From Euonymus europaeus (lineage: Eukaryota; Streptophyta; Magnoliopsida; Celastrales; Celastraceae), in NCBI GenBank assembly GCA_963580455.1, contig OY756967.1:5974501-6038500 (forward strand): a stretch of DNA of 64,000 bases, read 5' to 3'. Both the position numbers and the translations under genes were made by a program. The notes under the pieces are model-generated. The model ran no database searches. It was not told the DNA's origin and worked only from the letters and a program-made list of their open reading frames with translations. Of the stretch, positions 26,101 through 37,289 are shown one piece after another. Position 1 is the first letter of the stretch. Every line of letters begins with the position of its first letter.

Positions 26101-28285
26101 AGTCTCATGCTGCTGGACCAACTGTGGGCTTAAATAGCATTTCATATAATCTGAAATACCATAAGACATAAGATTTCTGAATGTTACGCCCAAACAAGGT
26201 CAGGCAATCGATATTATACATTGACAATATCATTAGCATGTTTGAATTTTGATGCAGTGTTATTACCTTTGTACATTATTCTTAGCTCTCATATCATGCT
26301 TTACATATATCAGTTTGACAACACTTTAGGCTCTTATGCAAGCTAATTTTCCATAAGCATTTCTCTTTTGTTCTTCAACCCCTCTCCAACCTTTTTTTTT
26401 TCCGACACTTTTGATAGTTAATTTTTTAGTTTGAATGGATTATCACGACTCAACAAAGTTGTTTGATAGGTACATGCAAGCAGTGGTAGATGAAATTGTC
26501 TTGGGCAATGTTGATCCTCTGAAGGTAAAATCAAAGTACACCTTTTTATGAGTGTTCAAATGGGTTTGATTTTTCCCTCTTCGCTACCCGCTCTTTTAAC
26601 TTAATTTTCAAAAATTTATGTCTTAATTCTCTTTTGAAGCATCCAAGAAGTTGGAGTCTGGGTAAGCTCTGGAATGACTTCATCACAGTTGCAGGGAAAC
26701 TATTAAATGGTAAGGTTATTTGCAACCATTCTATGGCTTGTGATATATTTTTAATATGTTATCAGTTGTTAATTTAGAATGACTGCCCTATCATTTGAGA
26801 TTAACTCTAACCAAATAGTCTTCCCAGACAAGTTTGCAGCAATTGATGAGGAGCTCTTATTGAAATCTCTATTACAACTGCATGAATCAAGTTCTATCGA
26901 TATTGACAACTTCAACCTTCCAAACTTTCCGAAGCCTCCAAATGCATTTAGGGGGATCCGAAGGAAAAGTTCTTCCCTAAGAAGGTGGCTAGATATATGT
27001 TCTGATGATCTGACTGGGTATAATCTTGATGTCCAGTCCATAGTTAAACTCATTCTTCTTTTTTCCCTTTTTTCCCTTCCAACACTTCAGTCATCACCCT
27101 CACTTGGATGTTTAATACAGGAATGGTAGATATCGAGCAAGCACTAATATTCTCCGCAAGTACCTCGGTGATGTTCTAATTGGTTCATATCTGTATGTTG
27201 TACAAGAATCTGGTTATGATGATGCATATGTGAATGAAATAGAGGTGAGATCATCTTTTTATTGGATAGCAATATGTAAACGAATTGCTTTGCGGGTGAA
27301 AATTAAGTGACTGCACGTTTATATTATTAGTAAAGACTAGATTCAACTGCAGCAGTAGGTGAATATATGTACATGATTTAATATGACTTGTCGTTGTTGA
27401 TAGCTTGCGGTCCAGTCACTCATACTGTTTTTTGTGATGTGCAATCAAGTCGTCGATAGCTTGCAGTCCAGTCACTCATACTTCTTTTTGTGATGTGCAT
27501 GTTATTCCTTTGGAAATTTTGTTGGATATAAACAAAAGGTTGTTGTGCAGAATCGATGAAGAACTAATTTCTGCAATTAATTAGAGGTTATTCTCATTTT
27601 GGTGAGCCACTGAAAAGTTACATGCAAATATTTCCTGCTTTTCATTTGTAATAATAAACTAAAAGGAATAGTAAAAAAATATTGGTACAGACAGCAAGTG
27701 GTGTCAATTTGTCAAGCATAACGGTTATCAAATGCATTTTTAGATATACCAAAATGTCTCAAGTTTGAATCTCTCAATCTAGCAACATGGTCTTATGGTA
27801 TCACCATGATGCTACATTGTTCACCAGTATCGTTCAGCAACGAGGCGTAGAAGAATAATCCCCTGAAAAGGGGGGGATCATGCAATCAGCTGTCCTGTAT
27901 ACAGAATTAATTAGCTGGTCTAACCAGTTTTTTTTTTTTCCTGACCTAACTCTTTGTCCTTATACAGAGAGCAGTCCTTGTGAAGACTCTTGACTGTTTC
28001 TGGAGGGATCATCTTGTGAACATGAATAGGCTCAGTTCAGCGGTACTATCTTGTCATTGAGCTGAATTGGTTCTCTTCTGCATTTTCAATATGCACAAAT
28101 TTGAATGTTGTATTTGGCAGGTGAATGTAAGAAGTTTTGGCCATAGGAATCCTCTTGAAGAATATAAAATTGATGGATGCAGATTTTTCATTTCAATGCT
28201 TAGTGCAACTAGAAGATTAACGGTAGAATCACTCTTGAGTTACTGGGCATCGCCTATGGAGTCACAAGAAATTTTTGCATCATAA
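11514..28285 (+). CDS. SECA2: SECA2, chloroplast protein translocase ATPase (31 exons, 1060 aa)
   Basis: Plant SECA2 is the ATPase motor of the second plastid Sec system, which moves or inserts proteins at the inner envelope/thylakoid membranes with SCY2. Exons: 11514-11696, 11789-11923, 12027-12096, 12206-12270, 12487-12607, 13259-13350, 13502-13567, 13769-13833, 13912-13999, 14157-14222, 14341-14456, 14785-14875, 14985-15068, 15174-15266, 15389-15484, 15617-15702, 17867-17945, 18066-18179, 18372-18467, 18539-18602, 18717-19006, 19585-19640, 21102-21219, 21353-21433, 22170-22249, 26470-26524, 26640-26709, 26819-27017, 27121-27244, 27968-28042, 28121-28285. All introns fit GT-AG and phases sum to 3183 nt. 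Residues 1-60 are Ser/Arg-rich, like a transit peptide. Walker A GEGKT is at 169-173, Walker B DEVD at 276-279, and NBD2 motifs TNMAGRGTD and [15 protein letters not shown] at 554-562 and 722-736. The protein ends MESQEIFAS without the Cys-rich tail of bacterial SecA. Every catalytic motif is intact, so it is probably functional. The least certain junction is the exon 28 acceptor. Confidence 0.95.
15703..17866 (+). other. SECA2 intron 16 (2.16 kb), expanded
   Basis: Much longer than the 70-300 bp introns around it. A 72-codon frame at 16305-16523 has no recognised homology. The extra length suggests an old insertion, but no terminal repeats were found. Confidence 0.5.
20121..20150 (+). repeat. 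(CT)n microsatellite in SECA2 intron 22
   Basis: A run of about 14-15 CT dinucleotides within the 1461-bp intron between the RGRAGRQG exon and the next. It is not near either splice site. Confidence 0.85.
21548..21921 (+). mobile_element. TRIM-like miniature LTR retrotransposon in SECA2 intron 24
   Basis: Two similar ~86-bp direct repeats, 21548-21633 and 21835-21921, both start T(G/A)TTAGAATATGTATAAATG and end in ACA. Right after the first lies TGATATTAGAGCGG, close to the initiator-Met tRNA primer site TGGTATCAGAGC. Just before the second lies a purine run (GAGGGAGAG), a fitting polypurine tract. The interior is too short to encode protein. No clean 5-bp target duplication is visible, perhaps from age. 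Confidence 0.65.
22250..26469 (+). other. SECA2 intron 25 (4.2 kb) filled with repeats
   Basis: The largest SECA2 intron. It holds GC-richer sequence at 22267-22640, stretches with GGGTAC/CGGGTA-like reiterated motifs (about 22920-23050 and 25320-25470), a short (TA)n tract at about 23217-23238, and the long inverted-repeat element at about 23600-25140. Splice sites on both sides remain canonical. Confidence 0.75.
23600..25140. mobile_element. foldback-type repeat with long, internally repetitive inverted arms (copy A)
   Basis: The left arm (about 23735-23990) and right arm (about 24650-25100) are inverted versions of each other. The arms are built from a diverged unit of about 185 bp that contains TTTTGCCTCGATTCGGCA-like and CGTTGGATTTGTATCGG-like segments; the right arm has about two units in tandem. 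Between them lies a ~650-bp centre with repeated phrases such as TCACTACTAAAA and CTATAGAAC. A second copy, inverted, is at about 36060-36930. This architecture fits foldback or long-TIR Mutator-like elements. No transposase is present and the outer ends are only approximately placed. Confidence 0.65.
26470..26524 (+). other. SECA2 exon 26, isolated 55-bp exon after the giant intron
   Basis: The acceptor TTTGATAG precedes GTACATGCAAGC. The exon completes the Gln codon begun in exon 25 and reads [18 protein letters not shown] in frame, matching the SECA2 helical region. It shows that the 4.2-kb intron is bridged by a precise exon pair. Confidence 0.85.
27396..27499 (+). repeat. 56-bp tandem duplication in SECA2 intron 29
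   Basis: The segment containing GATAGCTTGCGGTCCAGTC and TTGTGATGTGCA at 27396-27443 recurs at 27452-27499 with few differences. It is a local duplication within the 723-bp intron, away from the splice sites. Confidence 0.8.
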
Positions 28286-29070
28286 ATACAAGTTGGTTAT
28301 TGAGAACAGTTAGGTACCATTTCTCATCTGATGGTAAGTGCCTAACTACTCGTCTAGATGACAATCCTGTGTTTTGAATCATATATCCATTGTTGTGTCT
28401 AATGGAGTTTTTTGTTAGTTCCATACAAAGCCTTTTTCTTTACATTCTTCTTGTTTCAATGGATGCCGCAGGTTCTTTCCCTGATAATAACAGGAGATAA
28501 CTCTCTGTTGTTGTTTAGAAGTCCGCCGAATTTATTTATTGCACTCAGAAGAAATTCCTCAATAGGATTTGGTGTAGTTTCTAAACACTCTCTCTCCGGC
28601 ATTGAACTTCTGTCTAGTGTGTAATAGCTTCACATTCTGATTATAACTATTTTTCGTTCGACTGGCAGGATCGATTCAGGTACCTTTGCTTGTTATACGA
28701 CAGATATCCATCCAATGATATGTGTTCTCTTATTTGGACAAGTTATATAGAATTGTGGCATATACCACTCTTTGTTTTTCCATTATCATTTGTTTTTGTT
28801 GTTGTTCCATTATATTTGCTGAATGTATCAAAATCAGACACTGTCTTCTTCCGTATTCCATTGCCGCCTTGTAATCTTATTCCTGCTTTGTATTGAGGGA
28901 GATTTCACAGGTCACTATTACGTGCCCCCAATTCTAGGAAACTCCAGTCACACAAAATTTGAGTTAGAATACACCACTTTTTCAATTATTCAAATAAAAT
29001 CATGGACATCCCAATACATTTCTTGTAGGCATTTTGTCAAACACCTGTAAGAGTGGTGTTGCCTGTGGTC
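28286..29070 (+). other. SECA2 3' flank / probable 3' UTR
   Basis: After the TAA at 28283-28285 no further conserved coding is seen. Plausible donor- and acceptor-like sites near 28330 and 28470 hint at a spliced 3' UTR, but this cannot be settled by eye. Confidence 0.4.
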
Positions 29071-29079
29071 GAGAGTGAA

Positions 29080-29395
29080 TTGCTTTTTTCAGATTAAGAC
29101 ATTCTATGATGAACATATATGTGAAACAAAGAGAGAACTTCCAAGGATTTCACATAAGGTTATATATAAAAGGTTTTATAAGTTTATATATGTTTATCCT
29201 GACATAAAACCTATGTATATGAAGCCTTTTATGATGGAAAACCTACAACTAGATGTTAGTATCCAACAATGTAAAAGAGTGAAGAAAGATTTGTTGGCTA
29301 ACTTAGCTGGGAATTGTCTTAAGGAGTTTAAGAAACTTAGGGATTATGGTGATGAATTGTTGGTTTGCAACCCTAGTTCAACTCTTACTGGTTGA
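29080..29395 (+). pseudogene. Mutator-like (MURA-type) transposase fragment
   Basis: The frame beginning with IKTFYDEHICETKRELPRIS and containing VSIQQCKRVKKDLL, then FKKLRDYGDELLVCNP, matches the region just before the MULE transposase domain in plant MuDR proteins: a Cys/His block, then a QCKRAK-like block and YADELLxxNPG. It is about 100 codons, ends at a stop after SSTLTG, and nothing of the catalytic domain follows. It is therefore an isolated fragment. Confidence 0.8.
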
Positions 29396-30000
29396 TATAA
29401 AATATTACAAGTAAAACCTGCAATATCAAATACAAAAGGGTCTTATCCAATCGCAAGTGTACATGTCGTGAGACAGTATAAAAGTGAGCGGGATTGAATC
29501 CACATAGACTGTATCAATTACCAAACAAGTAAAGTAGCTATAACACAACTAAGAGTGTAGAAAATTCAGATTATAACTAGAGAAAATTCGGTCCAATCTG
29601 TATAAACAAATATGGAAGAGATCTAGCTTGGGTTGGTATTGTTATTCTACTTTCACGAAGTCTCACAATCTAATATGCAATCACACAATTTAAAGATTTA
29701 ACGTTGTCAATCAAGAGACCTTGGTCTGGCTCTCCTAACTTAGACTTTCCTAAGCAACCACCTTGGCTTTGGTCTAGCCCAAAATCTTTTCTTATCATAG
29801 GAGTATTGGTTGGCGTACCCTAAGAATTTCTTAAAACAAGCATATGAACGAGAAAGTCGACAAGCGCATAACCTTAAGTAATGGTGTATTACCTAATCAA
29901 TTGTGTTCATAATTCCCAAACTTGGATCCTATGCAGATTCTTGTTACTTGTTAAACACCGGGTTATGGTCATCCAAATATGTCTAACTAACAGTTTCTAG
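29396..30000 (-). mobile_element. possible Ty3/gypsy (Athila/Tat-like) non-coding segment
   Basis: The stretch around 29450-29540 (CGCAAGTGTACATGTCGTGAGA, then GGGATTGAATCCACATAGACTG) resembles untranslated sequence commonly attached to plant Athila/Tat retrotransposons. It lies directly downstream of an integrase fragment in the same orientation. The assignment rests on general resemblance and position only. Confidence 0.35.
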
Positions 30001-30029
30001 TATTATGATGTTCCCATAAATTCAATACC

Positions 30030-30440
30030 CTACACGTCAAAGAGTTCAATAACCTCAATACCAGTCAATGGCATTTGATCATGGGGAGAAATGTTTCCGG
30101 TCCTTTGACACCTATCACAACTCCTGCAAAAAACAAATATATCTTTAAAAATAGCTGGCCAATAAAATTCAGAGTGAAATACCTTCAAAGCTGTTTTCTT
30201 TGGTGCAAAATGGCCTCCATAAGCATAAGCGTGACAATGCTTCATAATTTCTAATTGCTCAAATCGAGGAATACACCGACGAATAATTTGATATGGGAAA
30301 ATCTTGAATAAGTAGAGATCATCTCAAATGTAATCCTGCGCCCTAAAAATTATTCGCTTCTTGCCCTGATAAGAAAAAATCATATGAAAAAGAGTTAGTC
30401 GCACGATAATTGACTACGTTTGCATACCAAGGAATTTCAG
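30030..30440 (-). pseudogene. Ty3/gypsy integrase N-terminal fragment
   Basis: On the minus strand from about 30440: EIPWYANVVNY, LYLFKIF and IIRRCIPRFEQLEI, then HCHAYAYGGHF and CRSCDRCQRTGNIS, the HHCC zinc-binding domain of gypsy integrases, preceded by the RNase H-integrase linker typical of the Athila/Tat lineage. A stop and a frameshift lie between about 30330 and 30370. The fragment ends at ELFDV, just before the DDE core, which is absent. Non-functional. Confidence 0.85.
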
Positions 30441-30449
30441 CCACCAAGA

Positions 30450-32000
30450 AAAGTTGTTCATCTGTCTTTTATTTCACATATGGCTTTGGTGTTAATATAA
30501 GATATGGCTTGGTGTTGTGGCTACATATGCATGAACTATGTGTGTATATATATGTGTGTGTTCATATCAGACATGGTTTGGATTTTTGTAAAAGAAGAAG
30601 TTTTGATTTTGGAATAAAACAAGATGGAGGTTGTAGGCATGGTAGGAACAATAGAGGGTTTTTTACAGAGGAAAACCAAGAGTGACAGAGGATTTTTTAG
30701 AGGTTTTTTGGAGAGAGAAAAGTGGGGTTGCAAATTGATAGGCAGAAGGGAGAAGGGGCTTCGCATAGGGATTTGATGGAAGGAGAAGTTGGACTTTAGA
30801 TTGAGCTTTGTGTTTATCAAGGGGCCAAGACACCTTTTGGGTTTTAACTTTTGCTTTGGATTGGGTAGTAGAATATGGGCTTAGAGAAATGAAGTTTTGA
30901 TTTTGAACATTTTTCCTTCTTTCATGCTAATTTTTTTATGTTTTTGAACCATGCACTTATTTGGGGTTTGATTTCTTTTGGGCCATATTTTTTGGCCATA
31001 TATTTAGAGCTTTGAATTCATATTTGTTCTTCTGGACTTATTATTGTTTTGGGCCCATATTTATTTTGAACTTTTTTTATTTGTTTTGGGCCAATACACT
31101 TTTTTTGAATTTATATTTAATTGTTTTGTTGTGTTATGTATTTTTATTTTATCTTTGGGTCATTGGTTATTTTCTAGATTTTATTTTATTCTTTTTGGTC
31201 CAACATTCATTTCGACATGTTCGTCTTAATTTCTAATTCGGAATAGCTGCCACCTGAGACAAAATGGTTTATCCCACCCACCTAAGGAAATTTGATTTTA
31301 ATCTAAATGATTTTTGTCAATTTGGAAAGTGGAACATTTCTTTTTCAAAGAAAACCCAAAATATTTTTTTACCCTTTTTCGAAACATCATTTGTTGATAA
31401 AATTATTTTAAAAATTACGCAAGTTTGCAAACTTCTTATTCGTGGAACCAAGTCCCCGTGTAGACAGAGTTTTTCTCGAAAAATTATCTCATTTTCAAGA
31501 ATTCGGAAAAATATTTTTTATGCAAACTTACGTATTTTCGATTTGTTAGAGCAAGTTCTCGTGTAAACGAAGCTTTTCTAAAAGTCGTTGATGTGATTGA
31601 GTTTGAAATTTAAAAACAACTTCGCTCATCATATGTCAAGAAAACTACATTAAATTATCCATCCTTGATAATTGTCATAATTACTATGTTATTCTTTGAC
31701 TTGTTGTTATATAGTTAGTTAACTTATAACTAATTAACCAATTTTTAGTTAATCAAGTTATTGACTTCCACAATTGAGCAGACCATAGTTCGTTAAGGCA
31801 TATTATTATTGTATGAAATCCAATTAATGCAAAGCCATTCAGTGTTGCTTATGTAATAATTTATTAATATTATTAATTAAGCCAATACAAAGTCTTGCAC
31901 ATACCCTGATTAATTTCCAAATGGTGTATGTGGACACATTACTCAATGTTGCCGACCACGACCAATGACCGCCGGCTTAGTGTATACATAATTAAAACCT
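30450..32000. other. intergenic, T-rich; possibly retrotransposon LTR/UTR debris
   Basis: T-rich tract with repeated TTTTGGGCC-like phrases at 30960-31210, then a stretch from 31240 with a GCTGCCACCTGAG phrase reminiscent of Tat-type untranslated sequence. No gene. The reading frames here are low-complexity and show no homology. Confidence 0.35.
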
Positions 32001-32011
32001 TATCTTATAAC

Positions 32012-32250
32012 TTTTTTTTTTTTAAATAGCATAAAAAACCAACAGGTGGTAGCCTGATTCGTCTTTCTACTGTGTAGAAAGTGGGAGGTCTTGTATTCGA
32101 ATCTTCCCCTCTATCAATTTGAGTGAAATATATCATCATTATTATGAGAGTTGTAAAAGTGAGAGGGTTACCTCCCTTTGTGTAGTCCATCGATCCATTG
32201 GGTCTCCGTGTTTATGTTGGGTATTCCATTTCCTTGCTATAAAAAAAATA
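32012..32250 (+). mobile_element. SINE-like element
   Basis: GGTGGTAGCCTGATTCGT (A-box-like) is followed about 45 bases later by GTATTCGAATC (B-box-like), then a ~130-bp body and an A-rich end (ATAAAAAAAATAAAAT) at about 32239-32254. The size and pol III-type boxes fit a plant tRNA-derived SINE. A target duplication is uncertain because both flanks are A/T runs. Confidence 0.5.
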
Positions 32251-32259
32251 AAATATGTT

Positions 32260-33410
32260 GGTTCTAAATAATTAAAATCATAATAATTTGAGACAGAGAG
32301 CAAAAACGAAATCAATGTACAGAGACTCTAGACACAATTTCTTTTTGACACGTTTATGGGTGTGGCTAATGAGAGACACCCTTAGTCAACACCATGTGAG
32401 ACCAAACAAGCAAAATTGAAATGTAAGGAATGGAATCCACAATTACTTTTTTGTTCCTTTTTTACTTCTTCCAAGGCATCTCCTAAATTCGCTCTCATCT
32501 TCATGCACAAATTAAATTTTGCACTTTGGGGGATGAATTTGGAGCCTAGATTGTCTAATGAATAGTAATAAGATAATTAATAATATAATAAAAATTGGAA
32601 ATATATATACATATAAAATTCTAGGTGATTGTTTATGATAAAATAGTTTTCAATGCAAAACATTTGCACGACTATACTTCACCAGCGATGAGGTTATGAT
32701 ATTAATGGTGAATCTCTTGAATTTTGTAGAAATAATGGAAAGTCAGCCCTTCCTGACTTGGGGATACTTTGATGTTCAAATTAGTAATCTTTCATCGAGA
32801 ATAAATTTTTGTGATTCAAAGTCCATACCTTGGAATCAACCTTAGCCTTTCTCCTAAAAGGGTTGAAGTTCATGATAATATAACTCCTGACAATTGAGAT
32901 TGTTATTTGATTTGAATCGTGATAAGATCAAACATCTTACTGTTGAGGAAGATTATGATATGTGATCCTTTGATAATTTGGACGTTGAGAGTTGTGATCA
33001 TAATCTTGAGTTTTGAAATTTGACTCAACGTGAATCTTCTGTTTGGTGAGGTCTTCCCTCTGTGCCACTTGTCATGCTGACCATGCACGATGAGTCGATG
33101 ATTTTTCTTCATCCACAATATTGTTATATTTGTTTAGGCAAAACTATACATCAAGTTTCACCTTCAACCTTAAACCATTTTTCTTTTACTTTCGTCCCTC
33201 ATTAATCCAAATGTATTACTTATGTCCCTAATGTGAGAAAGTCAACGGTTAAATCCAACGTGACACCTATTTGACATGCTGGAGAAATTCTACGTGACTA
33301 AGTATCCCAAATTACAATGATATATCTGTCAACTATCATAATTGTTTATGATGATAGTGTGCTATGCAATAGCGCCTAAAAATAGACCCAATAAAATTTC
33401 AAGACGTTCC
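32260..33410. other. intergenic, nothing recognised
   Basis: AT-rich sequence with no supported gene. The section 33130-33300 resembles dispersed plant repeat sequence, but no ends are visible. Confidence 0.4.
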
Positions 33411-33413
33411 CGT

Positions 33414-33815
33414 TTCTATAAGAAAAGTGCAGAACACCGACGAAAAAATATCCATCGACAATTTCAGATATAATTTTTTTTTTCTAACTTTTCTAACGGA
33501 TTTTAAAATTTCCATCAATAATTTTCGGCAACAAATTGACACTTAAAATAGAGACGAACTATAGACAGACTTTACATGGGCACTATTTTCTTTACCGATG
33601 GAATTTCATCAATTTGTAAAAATAATGTTTTTTAACATATTATCCAAGGAATAGTTTGTCGATAATATTTTTTTTTTTTTGGATTCAAATCCATCAATAA
33701 AAACTATGATTTTTTTATTCGCCAAACATATTACCGGCTGATTATTCCATCAGTCGGTAATATTTTATTTACTGATGGAATTCAATCCATTGGTAATTTT
33801 ATTTAATTCGTTTCC
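33414..33815. mobile_element. CACTA-like terminal region with subterminal repeats
   Basis: Begins with TTTCTATAAGAAAA, close to a CACTA terminus (CACTAxxAGAAAA). It then carries repeated phrases around CCGATGGAATTTCATC and an imperfect palindrome (ATTACCGGCTGAT ... ATCAGTCGGTAAT) plus ACTGATGGAATTCAATCCAT. Such short direct and inverted subterminal repeats are typical of plant CACTA elements. No transposase and no opposite end were found. Confidence 0.5.
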
Positions 33816-33849
33816 ATCCTAAAAATTATATACTACTAAGTAATATTAA

Positions 33850-35547
33850 TTAAGCCCAAAATTTCATTTTCCATCTAAAAATTTCATTTTCCTCCAAGTT
33901 TTCATTTCCCCACAAGAAAGAGAGTTTGAATTTTGAATGTCACTGATTGTTAATAAGTATTGTCTGTGTCTGGTAGTGCTATATCTCGGCTACAACTAGT
34001 ATTTTTTAAACGATTATGACCGTTTAGTAGTTTCTCTACCTCGGCTAGGCAACAAAAATCAGCTTCTGGGTTTCTCTCGATCATTTTCGAATTTTGTTTT
34101 TGGGTTTCTAACCTTTTACAGTCAACATTTTGTGGATTGTTGATTTTGGAAGTATCATCGATTTCCTGCTCTTGTATTGAGAAAATAGAGAAGAGAGAGA
34201 AGGGAGGAGGTTTGAACGTGAAGCTATGGTGGTTCTTGAACGATGGGTTTTGCTTACTTTCTTTGATCCCAGCAGAAAACTTCGCAAATGCTTCACATAA
34301 AGTCACGTCAGATTTAAGATAGATGTGATACAGGAGTTGAATATTTGTATTGATCTAGCAAGCTAAATATGACAATACCAAATAGAAAAAAAAATTGCTT
34401 TAACAAATAGACTCCCTACAACTAATGAAATATTATAAAACTATAAATAACAAGTTCGTCAAAGGAATTTCTAATCGCAATTCCTACTCACGCTTTAAAA
34501 CTATAATAAAATCATTACTTACATATATTTGTTCTAAAAAAAGTATAAAAAATAGGAATGAAACGGATAATAACAACCTTTTAAGATAAAACATGAGCCG
34601 CGCAAAGCGCTGACATGCATCAAGTGTATCTATAGAACCCAACCCTATCTCACCAAGCAGAAGTTAATTGATTATATTGTTGGTAATGCTAATTTGATCT
34701 TAGGGAAAAAATTGCTTAAGTAGAGTCAAAGTATGCTTAATTGATTAGTAAGAGAATAGTTAATACTCCCAGGATTGTGTGCACTGTTTGGGTGGGTCGG
34801 GGTTTTGAGTCAACCCAATTATAACAATGTAACACGCTCAATTGGAGATTTCCTATGATAAAAAAAAAGATAGAATAGATTTATCGATACAATGCATGTA
34901 GTAATTTATAATAATATTATTTAAGTTTCTATTGCAAAAACATTTAGAAGCAATTCATAAGACCTTTATTTTGTTGAGAATAATGGTTTTGTACATCAAA
35001 TATTCACATAATTACACTATATTAAAGTAGAATTGAGAAATTCTGCAATTCAACAGAGTTGCAAATTCTTTTTTAACAGTTTAGTAATAATATGACAAAC
35101 TGATAGAATGACGGGACACAACTCTCAAAAAGTTATAGAATTCTAAATTCAGAAGAATTGTAGAATCCCCGAATGTATCAGAGCCAAGTTTTGATGTCGA
35201 AAAGAAGAAGGATGATTATTTGCTGGCTTTTGTGTCTGCTGTTATCGTAAAATTAAAAATTTCAGGGTCAGAGATTTTCCAGCTAAAGTAACTGAGCTAG
35301 GCTTATATATAGATGCATGCATGTTACACAAACTAATTCATTGTCTTAATATATATGTAGTTTAGTTGGCGTTTGGACATTGAACCCATGTTCTATTCAA
35401 CCAAGCATGTTCACAAATACTACACCTAATTAATTAAATTTTTTATGGTATGAGGATTCAAACCATAATTAATTGACTAGTTTCTTTTGGTGGTTAGTAG
35501 AAACTATTCATCATTGGCGATGTTTTTCTTTTCCCTTTTTAACATAT
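33850..35547. other. intergenic, nothing recognised
   Basis: AT-rich. A minus-strand frame at 34306-33950 (118 codons) has no recognised motif and I do not support it as a gene. Confidence 0.4.
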
Positions 35548-35549
35548 TA

Positions 35550-35812
35550 CTCCCTCCGTCCCATTTTAATTGTCCCTTTCAATTTTACACACAGTTTAAG
35601 AAATTGTATAAGTCTCCTTTAATTTGAAAATTATACTCTCATTGAAACAATTAAAAGCTAATTAATGTGCATGATTATTAAGTTTTTCAATTTAAAAATA
35701 AATAATGATAAGATGAGAAAAATGGATAAAATTAGTTTTAATAATAGAAATGAGCATGTATTTTGGAACATCCAAAAAAGAATAGTGGACAATTAAAATG
35801 GGACGGAGGGAG
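35550..35812. mobile_element. Stowaway-type MITE (263 bp)
   Basis: Starts CTCCCTCCGTCCCATTTTAA and ends with its exact reverse complement; the inverted repeats are identical over 26 bp. It is flanked by TA on both sides (35548-35549 and 35813-35814), the Tc1/mariner target duplication. It has no coding capacity. The perfect arms imply fairly recent insertion. Confidence 0.95.
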
Positions 35813-36059
35813 TAAATTTTTAGTAAAAAATCAAACGCATCAGTGTCTCTTAATAAGTAGCTAAAGTAGAAACAAGTCTATAATGAAATAAAAATAATGA
35901 AATATTTTTATGGTCACGTATGTTGCTTGTGCGTGGACATGGGGTTTATTGTTGATTAATATATTTTATTAATTTATTAAGAAGTTTAATTAGTTTTTAT
36001 TTATAATTAATTTTTACAAAAATTAGATAAAAGGATTTGAAGAGTCTCATTCTTTGAAA

Positions 36060-36930
36060 TAGATCTAATCTATTTTTGAAACTTAGAAATAAAAACAAAA
36101 TGATGAATATCCCGAAATATAATCCTACCATCCAACTAGATCAAAACAGGACGACAACCATAACTCCCCTTCCCGACTTTCGATAGAAGCCAAACCACCA
36201 CCGTTGAAATCATATCGCTGAGATGAGTCCAATGACATTGGTCTCTCCTCATTCTACAGTTGGAAACGACTGGATTGAGGGAAAATGCATTTCAAAGTCT
36301 AAAATGGTTTTTGCCTCGATTTGGCAATTTTTGGCATTGGATCGAGGTAAAATCAGTGGCATTATATTCGTCTTGGCTAAGTGACTCCAATGTCATGGCC
36401 TCATCTCTATTCGACATCGAAAATTGATTACCAGGTAAAAAACATTTTTGACAGTTCTACAGATAAAAAGTGTTTTCTACATAAAGAAAGAGCATTGCAC
36501 AATTTATGATGATATTATTGACTCATAATTTAGGTCATGCTTTAAATACTTCTAATGGTAAGAATTTATTGGGTTTAGTGAATTCGGACTTTTGGGTTCA
36601 TTACTTGGGATATATGTTGTAATAGAGAATCTAAGTTTTAGGTCCGTCGAACAGAGAAAAAGTGGTTTTACAAGGAAAAAGAGTTCTGAAATTTTTTGAA
36701 AGTTAGAACCCTAGTGTTTAGAATGTTTGAACCCCATTAGGGTTTAGTAGCTAGTTAGGATTCTAGGGTTTCACACTCGGAACATTTAGAATTTTAGTTG
36801 TAAATATGTTCTCTGAACTCGTTAGGGTTTAACGAATCCAAGCCTTAGGATTCATCTTTTGAAACATATGTTTTTAGTAGTGAATCCGAGCACTATGCTT
36901 GCAAACTAGCCCATTTATAGAAAACCTTGA
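36060..36930. mobile_element. foldback-type repeat, copy B (partial)
   Basis: Its arm (about 36180-36440) and the following 450 bp match the reverse complement of the right half of the element in SECA2 intron 25, including TAGAAAACACTTTNT-like and TTTCACACTCGGAACATT-like inner phrases. Only one arm is clear; the far side fades near 36930, so the copy is probably truncated. Confidence 0.65.
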
Positions 36931-37200
36931 GAAATTCTCCAACGGGTTTTGAACTCCCACGTCAAGCATCTTTAAACTTTCAGAAAATTTAAAAGGTAAC
37001 CAACTGAGCTATAGCCTAAATGTTCCTCCAAACTTATACTCTAAATTTAAATTCCTAAACTTAAGTTTTGAACCCTAATTTCTAAATCTTCAATCAATTT
37101 TATTATCATTCATTTAGTCAGATCCAACCACTTAAAAAGCAAATATCTTTATCTTTATCTTAGTTAAACTAATGATGTTCTTACAAAAGAATTCACACAC

Positions 37201-37250
<50 letters not shown>

Positions 37251-37275
37251 ATATTATATATATATATATAATGGG
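37201..37275. repeat. (AT)n microsatellite
   Basis: About 70 bp of alternating AT with two short interruptions (ATTATAT). Intergenic. Confidence 0.95.
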
Positions 37276-37289
37276 AATCATAAATCGTG

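Noticed and set aside
33950..34306. 118-codon minus-strand frame
   Set aside because: Low-complexity Ser/Lys/Asn composition, no homology seen, no promoter or splice context.
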